From: CBDUXT01 sp965371245
GTDB taxonomy: Bacteria > Planctomycetota > Phycisphaerae > UBA1845
Reading direction: 5' to 3'
Assembly: GCA_965371245.1 (NCBI GenBank)
Contig: CBDUXT010000035.1
Coordinates: forward strand, 1-51,788
Length of the DNA stretch: 51,788 bases
The position numbers were made by a program, and so were the translations under genes. This document shows positions 37,702 to 45,412 of this stretch, piece by piece (position 1 is the first letter of the stretch; each line of letters opens with the position of its first letter). The notes under the pieces were generated by a model that worked only from the letters and a program-made list of their open reading frames with translations, was not told the DNA's origin and did not search any database.

Positions 37702-37759
37702 GTAGGGCGGGTTCTTGCCCGCGATCGACCACAAAAAGGCGGGCAATAGCCCGCCCTAC
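37702..37759. repeat. Short inverted repeat GTAGGGCGGG...CCCGCCCTAC
   Basis: Perfect 10-bp arms at 37702-37711 and 37750-37759 enclose further complementary GC stretches (TTGCCCGC and GCGGGCAA). The same core recurs at 37876-37897. A dispersed hairpin repeat. Confidence 0.75.
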
Positions 37760-37766
37760 CGATCGT

Positions 37767-37866
37767 CTCAGAGTGTGCATAAGAAGGTTTACGACGACCC
37801 GAGCCGCGACCATAATGGAGCGATTATGTGCGACTCCGGACCGCTTCCTCACGGTAGCTGCTCTGA
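37767..37866. repeat. MITE-like palindromic element, copy C (truncated)
   Basis: The left arm (CAGAGTGTGCATAAGAAGG) and centre (GACCCGAGCCGCGAC, CCGGACCGCTTCCTCACGG) match copy B; the right arm is lost or diverged. It lies between two copies of the GTAGGGCGGG hairpin repeat. Confidence 0.65.
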
Positions 37867-37875
37867 AGGAGGAAC

Positions 37876-37897
37876 GTAGGGCGGGCTATTGCCCGCC
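37876..37897. repeat. Hairpin repeat GTAGGGCGGGCTATTGCCCGCC
   Basis: A second copy of the hairpin core: GGCGGGC pairs with GCCCGCC. It overlaps the last codons and stop (37886-37888) of the hydrolase-PDZ gene, so the repeat supplies that gene's terminus. Confidence 0.7.
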
Positions 37898-39592
37898 GTT
37901 CGTCTCAGCTTTCTTGATGGACAGGGTCACACTTACGCGCCGCGGCTTGCCGTCTCGCAGAAGCGACACGGTCACGTCCTTCGCCATCGTGCGCAGAATG
38001 TAGGCATTGATAAACGCAATCGCATCGGTGCCGGCGAAACACGGCTCGTCATCGACGGCCGTGATGACGTCGCCCGGAAGAAGGGGGGATCCTTTCTCGA
38101 CGGCCGTGACTCTCAGACCGGTCAGCCCGGGCGCGACCTCCGAACCGATGGGCTCGACCGTGGCCGGGAACGTGGAGCGGTCCTCGCGTAGCGTTTCCAC
38201 CGCATACCCTTCCCAGAACGCCAATTCGCCGGGCATCACCTTCGGTTCCAACCTCTTCACCCACGCCTCGCCGTCTGGAAGGTTCGGTACGGGCACGCGG
38301 AGCCGCGCGGTGGCGAAACGCTCCGTGTCGTTCAAGGCGGCGGCGTCTTCCAGTGCGACGCGGATGGATCGCGCGATCTTTGAGTCATGAACCACTTGGC
38401 CGTTGACGCGGATGGTCACGGGCTTGTCCAGGTTCACCAACCGGTCGGACAGGTGGAAGGTCAGCACGCGAGCGCGAGCGGCGTGTACGTCGATCGTGTT
38501 GTCTGTCACCTCGGCGTGGAAGATCGCCTGACGGGTGTCCGCCTCCAGCCAGAAGAAACGCTTGGCCGGCATCATGATCCCCGGGTGAGCGACGCGGATG
38601 ATTGTCTTGGGGAACGGATCGCGTGGGCGCGTGGCAAGCCAATCGAGCACGTCGGGGTACCTTTCCTTGAACGACTCGTGCCCGCGGTCTTTGTGCTCGT
38701 CGTAGACGTGCCGGTAGCCGAAGGCCGTGAGAATCTCCGCGAGTTTCCGTGGCCCGTCCAGCGCGCGAACGCTGCGGCCGCGGACGCCCCCCAGGACGTA
38801 GACGCCCACCTGGTTGATGTTGCGCAGGACGTACTCGCGCGATTCGCCCTCCGTCGAGACGGGCACGACGCCGGCGAACCAGTCGGGATGTGCCGCGGCA
38901 TGGGCAAGTGAATAGTCGGCCCCGAGCCACACGCCCGTCGCGTGGATTCGGTTGGGGTCAACATGGTATCGCGCGATGATCGCGTCGAGGATCGCGCGGG
39001 CGTGGGCGCCATTGAGAACCCGGTGCCGCGGCGGTTGCCTGGACCGCGACACCGACACGGTATCGACCACGGCGGCCACGATCCAGCCCGCCTTGCTCGC
39101 CGGTTCGCTCCAGATGGACAGCACCCACTTGGCCGTGCGGTCGGCCTGCGTCTTGGTTCCCATTGGCCCACCGCCGTGAGCAAGCATGAATGGATAGGAC
39201 TTGGCCGGGTCATAGTTGGGCGGTAGCTGCACGTATAGCGTGGTCGTGTGTCCGGGCTCCAGTGTCACGGGGATGTCCTCGCGCTCGGCCGAGATCGGTT
39301 GATACGCACGGCCCGCGCGGATGGCGGCCTCGATCGCCCGAACTCGTTCGCGCGTGCTTTCAAGGTGCAAGAGCCCCGCCATGACGGCCCGCCGCTCGGT
39401 CGGTTGACCCCATAACGCCTTTCGCACAAGGGTTTCCTGCCCGCTCGCCGCGTTGGTGAGAAGCGCCGACCACACCGCGAGTGTCGCCATCCTAATGCCA
39501 CTGCGAATCAAGGGTGAAGAGCCCGTGGTTCCGCGGGCAGGTCGCCCGGGAAGCGCAGGGGTTTGTGTTGCGCTCGTAACAAAGAAGCTCAT
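37886..39592 (-). CDS. Secreted alpha/beta-hydrolase-like protein with C-terminal PDZ, nucleophile replaced
   Basis: Protein of 568 residues; the ATG at 39592 has GGAGGT nine bases upstream and a long-n-region signal peptide ends near ASGQ. Residues about 110-335 resemble an esterase/dienelactone-hydrolase fold (LYVQLPPNYDPAKSYPFMLAHGGG, MLV-type core). The nucleophile elbow, expected as G-x-S-x-G, reads TGVWLGAD with Trp in place of Ser. The His loop is present (DRGHESF). Residues about 465-560 are a PDZ domain (VEKGSPLLPGDVITAVDDEP). It is likely a non-enzymatic or altered hydrolase acting in the periplasm. Confidence 0.8.
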   Translation of the reverse strand: MSFFVTSATQTPALPGRPARGTTGSSPLIRSGIRMATLAVWSALLTNAASGQETLVRKALWGQPTERRAVMAGLLHLESTRERVRAIEAAIRAGRAYQPISAEREDIPVTLEPGHTTTLYVQLPPNYDPAKSYPFMLAHGGGPMGTKTQADRTAKWVLSIWSEPASKAGWIVAAVVDTVSVSRSRQPPRHRVLNGAHARAILDAIIARYHVDPNRIHATGVWLGADYSLAHAAAHPDWFAGVVPVSTEGESREYVLRNINQVGVYVLGGVRGRSVRALDGPRKLAEILTAFGYRHVYDEHKDRGHESFKERYPDVLDWLATRPRDPFPKTIIRVAHPGIMMPAKRFFWLEADTRQAIFHAEVTDNTIDVHAARARVLTFHLSDRLVNLDKPVTIRVNGQVVHDSKIARSIRVALEDAAALNDTERFATARLRVPVPNLPDGEAWVKRLEPKVMPGELAFWEGYAVETLREDRSTFPATVEPIGSEVAPGLTGLRVTAVEKGSPLLPGDVITAVDDEPCFAGTDAIAFINAYILRTMAKDVTVSLLRDGKPRRVSVTLSIKKAETNGGQ

Positions 39593-39915
39593 CGCGTCGA
39601 GACCTCCAATCGTAGAGGGAAAGGGCGAACGTTTCGGGGCCGACAGCCGGGCATCTTATACAAAGGTACTGGTCCGGTCATCGACGGTTCCGATAGTTCC
39701 CATGAGCTGCGCCCGCCCGGGGTCCGCGTTATGGGAATGACCCATCGGCCACGATTCCCGAGCAGTTTCTCGAACAATCCGGAACCTTTTGCTCGGCTCG
39801 CGCGACTAACAACATGCCGGTCGAAAGGCCCCACGTAGTGCGGCTTCACAATGATCGGCAAGGTCGGCACGAGCCCGTCCTTCGATCCGTTGTCTTCTAC
39901 TCGGGAGGGTTGTCC
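39593..39915. other. Divergent promoter region
   Basis: About 320 bp between the hydrolase-like gene and the first DUF4139-like gene. It should hold promoters for both. No repeat or RNA gene seen, and no hexamer pair stands out. Confidence 0.4.
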
Positions 39916-41103
39916 ATGCGCGCCACCGGTACGTCCAGCGCTTTTGTGTTTTCGGTCCTTGGCCTCTCGTGCTTCGCGTCGCCAGTTAGCGCGGGGATCA
40001 AGTTGATTACTCTGCCGCCGCGCGAGCGCGTCGAGATTCAGCTCGACCATCCCGGCGTCACGCTCGTCGAGGAGGAGCGGCTGGTCCCGCTGGTCCCCGG
40101 CGTCAACGAGGTGGTCTTCGCCTGGGCGAACGCCAACATCGATAAGAACAGCATCCAGTTCCGATGTCTCACCGACCCCGGACGGATCAAAGTTCTTTCC
40201 GTCTCCTATCCGCCGGGCGAAACCGCGCTGACCTGGCACGTGTCCTCGCCCGAGGCCGTCTCCGCGCTGGTCAGGATCAGCTACATCATCGGCGGGCTTG
40301 ATAAATCCTTCGCCTACCGAGCGGTGGCCTCGCGCGACGAACGAACACTCACGCTGTGGCAGTACATCCGGCTCCACAACCAGGCCAATGAGTCGTTCGG
40401 CTCGGCCGGCATGTGGGCGGGTTTTGGAACGCGCCTTCAGCGTCCAATCGGAATCAACGAGACCAAGCGGCTGCTTTTCGCGAAGTTCCTGAACGTTCCC
40501 ATCCGCAAGACCTTCACGGCCGAGTTCGCCGTGTACGGCTATCTCAACGCCGGCAAGAAGCAACTTCGCATCCCCATGCACTACGTGCTGAAGAACGACA
40601 AGGCGAACGGACTGGGCCGGTTTCCGCTGATGCCCGGCAAGGCGCGCATCTTCCAGGACGACGGCCGCGGCGGCATCGCGTTTCTCGGCGAGGACTGGGG
40701 CCGCTTCACGGCGCTTGACGACGAGATGAAGCTTTTCCTGGGGGTATCCAAGGACATCGTCGTGAAGCGCACGATCGATCGCTTCAACCGAGTGCGCGTC
40801 GTCGGAAACGTCTACGACTACGACGTGATCGTGAAGTACGAAATCGAGAACTTCAAAGACACCGCAGTGGAGTTGGATCTCGTCGAGGCGATGTCGGCGT
40901 TGCGCCGTGAGGTTCTTGGTGACACCGGACGGCGCGTCCAATGGCAGCTCGGACCCGATGGAACCCTTCAGGAGATGCTGGACACCGAGCGTTCCCCCGG
41001 CGGGCGACTCTTGTTCCACGTTCCGCTTCCGCCGCGCGGTGCGGACCAGAAGGCCGTCAAGCAGGTTCACAAACTGCACGTGATGATCAAGAACGAATGG
41101 TAA
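39916..41103 (+). CDS. Secreted DUF4139-like protein
   Basis: The ATG at 39916 has GGGAGGG upstream and starts a signal peptide ending ASPVSAG; 395 residues. The body is beta-rich (ERVEIQLDHPGVTLVEEERLV, ISYIIGGLDKSFAYRAVAS, VVKRTIDRFNRVRVVGNVYDYDVIVKYEIENF). It resembles DUF4139-type proteins and is a paralogue of the next gene. Function unknown; exported, perhaps a surface or mucoidy-type protein. Confidence 0.75.
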   Translation: MRATGTSSAFVFSVLGLSCFASPVSAGIKLITLPPRERVEIQLDHPGVTLVEEERLVPLVPGVNEVVFAWANANIDKNSIQFRCLTDPGRIKVLSVSYPPGETALTWHVSSPEAVSALVRISYIIGGLDKSFAYRAVASRDERTLTLWQYIRLHNQANESFGSAGMWAGFGTRLQRPIGINETKRLLFAKFLNVPIRKTFTAEFAVYGYLNAGKKQLRIPMHYVLKNDKANGLGRFPLMPGKARIFQDDGRGGIAFLGEDWGRFTALDDEMKLFLGVSKDIVVKRTIDRFNRVRVVGNVYDYDVIVKYEIENFKDTAVELDLVEAMSALRREVLGDTGRRVQWQLGPDGTLQEMLDTERSPGGRLLFHVPLPPRGADQKAVKQVHKLHVMIKNEW

Positions 41104-41261
41104 AGACGGCACGTGCCGGCGACACGACGAAGAGAACCGTCTTACGGAACCAAGCAATGAACACGCGACAGGCATCCAGTGCCATTTCCAAGAAGGTTCT
41201 TCCGTTTTCTTGGGTGGCACGCCGAAACCGGAAACGCGAGCATGCTTCGGTCGTCGACCAC

Positions 41262-41283
41262 ATGGCCACGCAAGCGTGGCCAT
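41262..41283. repeat. Strong hairpin between the DUF4139-like genes
   Basis: Perfect 10-bp stem ATGGCCACGC/GCGTGGCCAT with a 2-nt loop. There is no T run, so it is not a standard terminator; it may be a REP-like repeat or an mRNA processing hairpin. Confidence 0.6.
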
Positions 41284-41365
41284 GCTACCCAACGATCGGA
41301 GCCGCAAGAAGTCGAATCACCTTTCTGGGCACGGTACTAGGAACTCAACGGGGGCTCGAAACAAG

Positions 41366-42775
41366 ATGAATCATCTCACGAAAATCCTTTCATCCGCTTT
41401 GATCATGTTGGCCGCGGCGACGGCGTCCGCGCAGAACGTCGATCTCTCGACCGTTCCGCCGCGCGACGGCGTACAACTGACCATCTACAACACCGAGGAT
41501 CTGACCCTCGTGCGTGAAACGCGAACGATCTCGTTCAAGAAGGGAATCAACCCGCTCCAATACTCCTGGGCCGGCACGTTGATCGATCCCACCAGCGTGG
41601 ACCTTCGGTTCAAGACGCACGCGGGCGAGCTGGATCTTCTGGACACCACGTTTCCCCACGCCAAGCCGCAAATGCTCTACTGGAACGTGCAGAGCGAGTT
41701 CGCGGGAGATGCCGTGGTCGAGATCAGCTACTTCACCAGCGGAATCAGTTGGTCGGCGGACTACGTCTGTGTCAGCGACCCGGCCGAGGAGCACATGCGG
41801 TTCGACGGCTTCGTGCGCATCATGAACGGCTCCGGCGAGGACTACGCCGACGCGCGGATTCGCATGGTCGTGGGCACGATCAACCTGGTCGAGAAGGTGG
41901 CCGACCTGGCGCGGCGCGGGATGATTTCGCTCGCTGACGCGAGGCTGTTCCAAGACGGCGCTAGAGGAAGGATGTCACGAAAGGCCAGGAGCATCGTCCG
42001 CAACGAGATGGCTGGTGCGTTCGATGCGATGGAGGCGGAGGGTCCCAAAGCGATTATCAAGGAAGGTCTCTCCGAGTACTTCATCTACACCGTGCCGGGC
42101 ACGGAAACCGTCAAGCACAACTGGTCCAAACGCATGCAGCTCTTCCAAGGGCTCGACGTGCCGTTTTCCGTTCAGTACCGCTATCGACCGGCCGAGTACG
42201 GTCAGCATCTTGCGCGGCTGTTCCTGCTGCGTAACGACGAGAAGAGCGGCCTGGGAAGCACGCCGCTGCCCGATGGCATCGTGCGTCTCTATCGCGACAA
42301 CGGACGCGACGGCCTGTCGTTCCTGGTCAACCAGAAAATCGAGTACGTACCCATCGGTCAGGAGATCGTGCTGAACCTGGGGCAGGATCCGGAGGTCATC
42401 CACGAGCGCGTGCGCATCAGCAGCAAACGCGACAACTTCTGGTTCCGTCGCGGCTCGCCGACCGAGTACTTCAGCCCCACCAAGGGGCACCGCATACGGA
42501 GTCACGATCGGTTGGTCGGCTGGGACGACCGCGACGTGTGGATCGAGCGCATCCGCAACTACCGCGACAAGCCGATCTCCGTGGAACTTCGTCGAGGCTT
42601 CCCCGGGCACGTCGTTTTTCGTAGCGGCCTGGCCCCGACGCTGTACGACTTCCACACCGTGCAGTTTTCTCAGACGGTCGGTTCCGGCCAGAAGCGCGAC
42701 CTTACGTACGAATTGGTCGTGCACCAGGGGCACAACAAGAAGCAGGAAAACGTGACGCTCGCGGAAGAAGGGTAA
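41366..42775 (+). CDS. Secreted DUF4139-like protein (paralogue)
   Basis: The ATG at 41366 starts a signal peptide ending ATASAQ; 469 residues. It shows the DUF4139 pattern (VQLTIYNTEDLTLVRETRTI, YSWAGTLIDPTSVDLRF, ISYFTSGISWSADYVCV, YADARIRMVVGTINLVE). It aligns along its length with the preceding gene, pointing to a tandem duplication. The ribosome site is poor. No partner gene clarifies its role. Confidence 0.85.
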   Translation: MNHLTKILSSALIMLAAATASAQNVDLSTVPPRDGVQLTIYNTEDLTLVRETRTISFKKGINPLQYSWAGTLIDPTSVDLRFKTHAGELDLLDTTFPHAKPQMLYWNVQSEFAGDAVVEISYFTSGISWSADYVCVSDPAEEHMRFDGFVRIMNGSGEDYADARIRMVVGTINLVEKVADLARRGMISLADARLFQDGARGRMSRKARSIVRNEMAGAFDAMEAEGPKAIIKEGLSEYFIYTVPGTETVKHNWSKRMQLFQGLDVPFSVQYRYRPAEYGQHLARLFLLRNDEKSGLGSTPLPDGIVRLYRDNGRDGLSFLVNQKIEYVPIGQEIVLNLGQDPEVIHERVRISSKRDNFWFRRGSPTEYFSPTKGHRIRSHDRLVGWDDRDVWIERIRNYRDKPISVELRRGFPGHVVFRSGLAPTLYDFHTVQFSQTVGSGQKRDLTYELVVHQGHNKKQENVTLAEEG

Positions 42776-42891
42776 AGGAAGGGCGTCGTCTATACGGTCT
42801 CGCTCTACGTGAACAGCCCGGCTGTGCTCGCACACAGCCTGCGTTTCATGTTGCCGTGGATTCACTCAACATCTCGAAGCATGATTCCGTA

Positions 42892-43017
42892 TCATAGCCC
42901 GACATGCTCCAATAGAACTTCGAGAACTGCAAGCCGTTGATGAATATTCCATATGTAAAAATACAGCCCCAGAATGACTACGCCTAACATTACGCTCGGA
43001 ATCCACTTCTTCTTCAT
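42892..43017 (-). CDS. 41-residue single-pass membrane protein
   Basis: A small frame whose ATG (43017) overlaps the stop of the upstream gene as ATGA. It encodes a basic start (KKKWIPS), one hydrophobic helix (VMLGVVILGLYFYIW) and a leucine-rich amphipathic tail (HQRLAVLEVLLEHVGL). The start, overlap and membrane helix make a chance frame unlikely. It is probably a partner of the coupled secreted protein. Confidence 0.65.
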   Translation of the reverse strand: MKKKWIPSVMLGVVILGLYFYIWNIHQRLAVLEVLLEHVGL

Positions 43018-44261
43018 TTGAGTCTCTTCAGGTTTTTGACCAGCATCCGCTCAAAAATACGCTTCTCGATGGCGTCGTATTCCTCTTGCTCTGAGGAGAC
43101 CGTTTGTTTATCACGATAGATATCTCGAAGCGTCTTAGCGCGTCCAAGGATTCTGGCAGCTATGCCTTGTTTGGGTTTGACAAGTTCATGTTCTTCAATG
43201 AACTCATCAACGTAGATGTCCCAGTCATCCCGCTCTCTGGCGGCACGTTTTCTTAGGACTTCAGCGTACTCTTCGGCGTGATTCTTCTTGTACCTCCGCG
43301 ATATGTTTTCAAGGATAACCAAATACTCTTGAACGGATTTACCCATAATGCGAGCCCGGTTTCTTACGACGTCGGGATGAAACGGCATGTCATTGAGACA
43401 CCGTGTAGCCTGAAACTCCAGATTACTCAGAATGGATTCACCGTCCCACCAACCGGTCTTGCCGCCGTCCGTGGCGCTAATGTAATGACCAAAACCAATA
43501 TCAAGATCACTTGGATGATATGGTTCTGTCCTATGCCAATCTTGATCAAACGACGCTTCCTCGACTGTCAGAACTTCGTACGGGGCGTTCTCCCCTTTGC
43601 GATGAAACTCGACGGACGAGGGCATCCACCGTCCATCGACTTCAGTGAGTTCCGTCTGAGACCATCTTACCAACTCGTCATCCCCATTGCGCAGCGCGCA
43701 CCTTATTGGTTGAGAATCCCGCGATGTGTCCAAAACCCACTCCAAGGCCATTTCGGAATTGCCTCGAAGTTTACAAGAAATCACCTTCTGGGAATCATTT
43801 TGGCTTGAGAAACAATCCCCAAGTTCAGGATCGTTATCAAGGCGTGGAGTTGTTCCTAGTCCCCAGTCTGCAAAGCCTATCGGTGGTTCACTCGCTCGTG
43901 GAGGATACTTGTCCACAGCCATAGAACTACCTTGCTTATTCCATACTGAACCATCGAGAAGCAATCTGTGCTGAGGCTCATTGAACATGAAGTCATACAT
44001 GTCTTGCGTTTGACCAGATTTTACTCCTTCCTCGGTTTTCAAACCGGCGATAGCCGTCTGATATTGTTTTGGGTGAAAGCCATTTCGGTCACCCAAATTA
44101 CGCTCCCAGCGAGTACCTCCAGCGACACGCAACTCAATTCGTTCCTGGTAATCACCGTAGTCCAGCGTCCAGTCGATATGTGCAGTTGCGATCTGTTCCC
44201 GCCTATCCTTCACAGCTTGAAGTTCTGGAGGCAAGAGACAAAGAATAACTAGAAAGTACAT
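43014..44261 (-). CDS. Secreted protein of unknown function
   Basis: Protein of 415 residues with GGAG upstream of the ATG at 44261 and a short signal peptide (YFLVILCLLPPELQA). The middle is beta-rich (HIDWTLDYGDYQERIELRV); it vaguely recalls lipoprotein-carrier folds, but I cannot assign it. The C-terminus is helical and charged, ending in EKRIFERMLVKNLKRLK. The DNA is visibly more AT-rich than its neighbours, a sign of transfer. Related C-terminal ends occur as fragments at 44754-44849 and 44882-44932. Confidence 0.75.
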   Translation of the reverse strand: MYFLVILCLLPPELQAVKDRREQIATAHIDWTLDYGDYQERIELRVAGGTRWERNLGDRNGFHPKQYQTAIAGLKTEEGVKSGQTQDMYDFMFNEPQHRLLLDGSVWNKQGSSMAVDKYPPRASEPPIGFADWGLGTTPRLDNDPELGDCFSSQNDSQKVISCKLRGNSEMALEWVLDTSRDSQPIRCALRNGDDELVRWSQTELTEVDGRWMPSSVEFHRKGENAPYEVLTVEEASFDQDWHRTEPYHPSDLDIGFGHYISATDGGKTGWWDGESILSNLEFQATRCLNDMPFHPDVVRNRARIMGKSVQEYLVILENISRRYKKNHAEEYAEVLRKRAARERDDWDIYVDEFIEEHELVKPKQGIAARILGRAKTLRDIYRDKQTVSSEQEEYDAIEKRIFERMLVKNLKRLK

Positions 44262-44304
44262 AGATGACTCCTCAGTGTAAGAGGAAAGGCGGGATTTCGC
44301 CTAA

Positions 44305-44757
44305 CTATTTTTGCTGCCCGCCACCGGTGCAATCCCATACAGTTGGCAGCCATTTCGCCACATTAGTGGTCATTGGACTTGAATAAGCACAAACACAACC
44401 ACCCGAGTCTTCGCAAGCCTTTGTATCACACGCTTGCTGCGGAGGATTGAGCCAAATATGACAAAAGAACTCGTCCGTACAATTACCTTCGTAGAGAGGA
44501 GTAAATTCGTTGATTCTATAGCCTCTCTTCCATAGAGCAGAAGTACAGCTGCCTGTTTCACAGAAACATGGAGGGGTAATCGTGGTGCAACCCATTCCTT
44601 GCGACACGAAGCCGCATACACTCAACTGCTCCGAGGCGGATATCCAAGGACACTCCGAGCATGGTTCGCCGCCAAACAACTTCGCTTCCGATTCCGGCAA
44701 CGAACTAAGAGCTGACACCCAAACAATAACTGCTGATACTCCTAGTAGCTTCTTCAC
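44305..44757 (-). CDS. Small secreted Cys-rich protein
   Basis: Protein of 150 residues from a GTG at 44757 with GGAG eight bases upstream. A signal peptide (KKLLGVSAVIVWVSALSSL) is followed by about 16 cysteines in pairs (CSECPW, CFCETGSC, CVCAYS). Such spacing suggests a disulphide-knotted extracellular peptide. No family recognised. Its start overlaps the stop of a 31-residue frame (GTGA) and it lies 43 nt before the unknown secreted protein, so the three may be co-transcribed. Confidence 0.75.
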   Translation of the reverse strand: MKKLLGVSAVIVWVSALSSLPESEAKLFGGEPCSECPWISASEQLSVCGFVSQGMGCTTITPPCFCETGSCTSALWKRGYRINEFTPLYEGNCTDEFFCHIWLNPPQQACDTKACEDSGGCVCAYSSPMTTNVAKWLPTVWDCTGGGQQK

Positions 44758-44849
44758 TTGTTGTTCTCCGAAACGGTTATACGAACCAACATTCTATCGA
44801 GAATACGCTTCTCGAACGCATCATTCTTAGCGACATTCTGTATCGCCAT
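44754..44849 (-). pseudogene. 31-codon C-terminal remnant of the unknown secreted protein
   Basis: The frame from the ATG at 44849 reads NDAFEKRILDRMLVRI, very close to DAIEKRIFERMLVKN at the end of the 415-residue protein. It then diverges and stops at a TGA overlapping the GTG of the Cys-rich gene. It is likely the tail of a lost paralogue, though it may still be translated as a coupling leader. Confidence 0.5.
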
Positions 44850-44881
44850 GATTCAAGTGACCTTGTGCGACTGAATCGGCA

Positions 44882-44932
44882 TTACTCCTTCTTGATGAGT
44901 TTTTTGAGATTACGAGCCAGCATGCGATGCCA
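44882..44932 (-). pseudogene. Second C-terminal remnant
   Basis: The last codons before a TAA at 44882 read WHRMLARNLKKLIKKE, again like the RMLVKNLKRLK end of the 415-residue protein. Sequence further upstream in this frame is not recognisable. Confidence 0.4.
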
Positions 44933-44950
44933 AACGTCCAGGGAGTCTAG

Positions 44951-45412
44951 GCTCCATCGGACCGGCGCCAGTGAACTCCGACGAGTCCTTCCCGTAGCGG
45001 TCGGCCATGCACCATCATCCTGGTATTGGAACAGGTGACGCGACGTTGTCAAGGATAAAGCGAAAAAATGGCGTGCGGAAAAAACGGGGGGGGGAGAGGA
45101 ATACAGAGACACGGGAGAATCAGAATCGGAGCGGTCGCCCTGCCTTCGGTACCGATCGCCGAATCTGTAGCCGCCTGAGTTCCCCAAATTGCCCATTGTG
45201 GTGTTGTCGCGTGCGATCGGGCAATCAAGCCTTTCCTTCGAGGTCGCGAATCCATCGCCGATGGTTTGTTCGTCCAGTCCGTTGACGACGCAACCGGTGA
45301 GCGTAGCTTACGCGAAACCGCGAATCGCCTTCGACCTGACCGGTGGCTAGTGAAGCCCTCAGCGGGCGTTTCCGGGCGGGGAAAGCGGTTGGGACAACTG
45401 CTCGGATCCGGG
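44951..45412. other. Gene-poor spacer
   Basis: About 460 bp between the AT-rich island and the second subtilase stop. It contains a long run of G at about 45087-45097 and purine-rich sequence around it. No gene seen. Confidence 0.45.

Noticed and set aside
39589..41307. 572-codon minus-strand open frame
   Set aside because: Antisense to a DUF4139-like gene that has a signal peptide and ribosome site.
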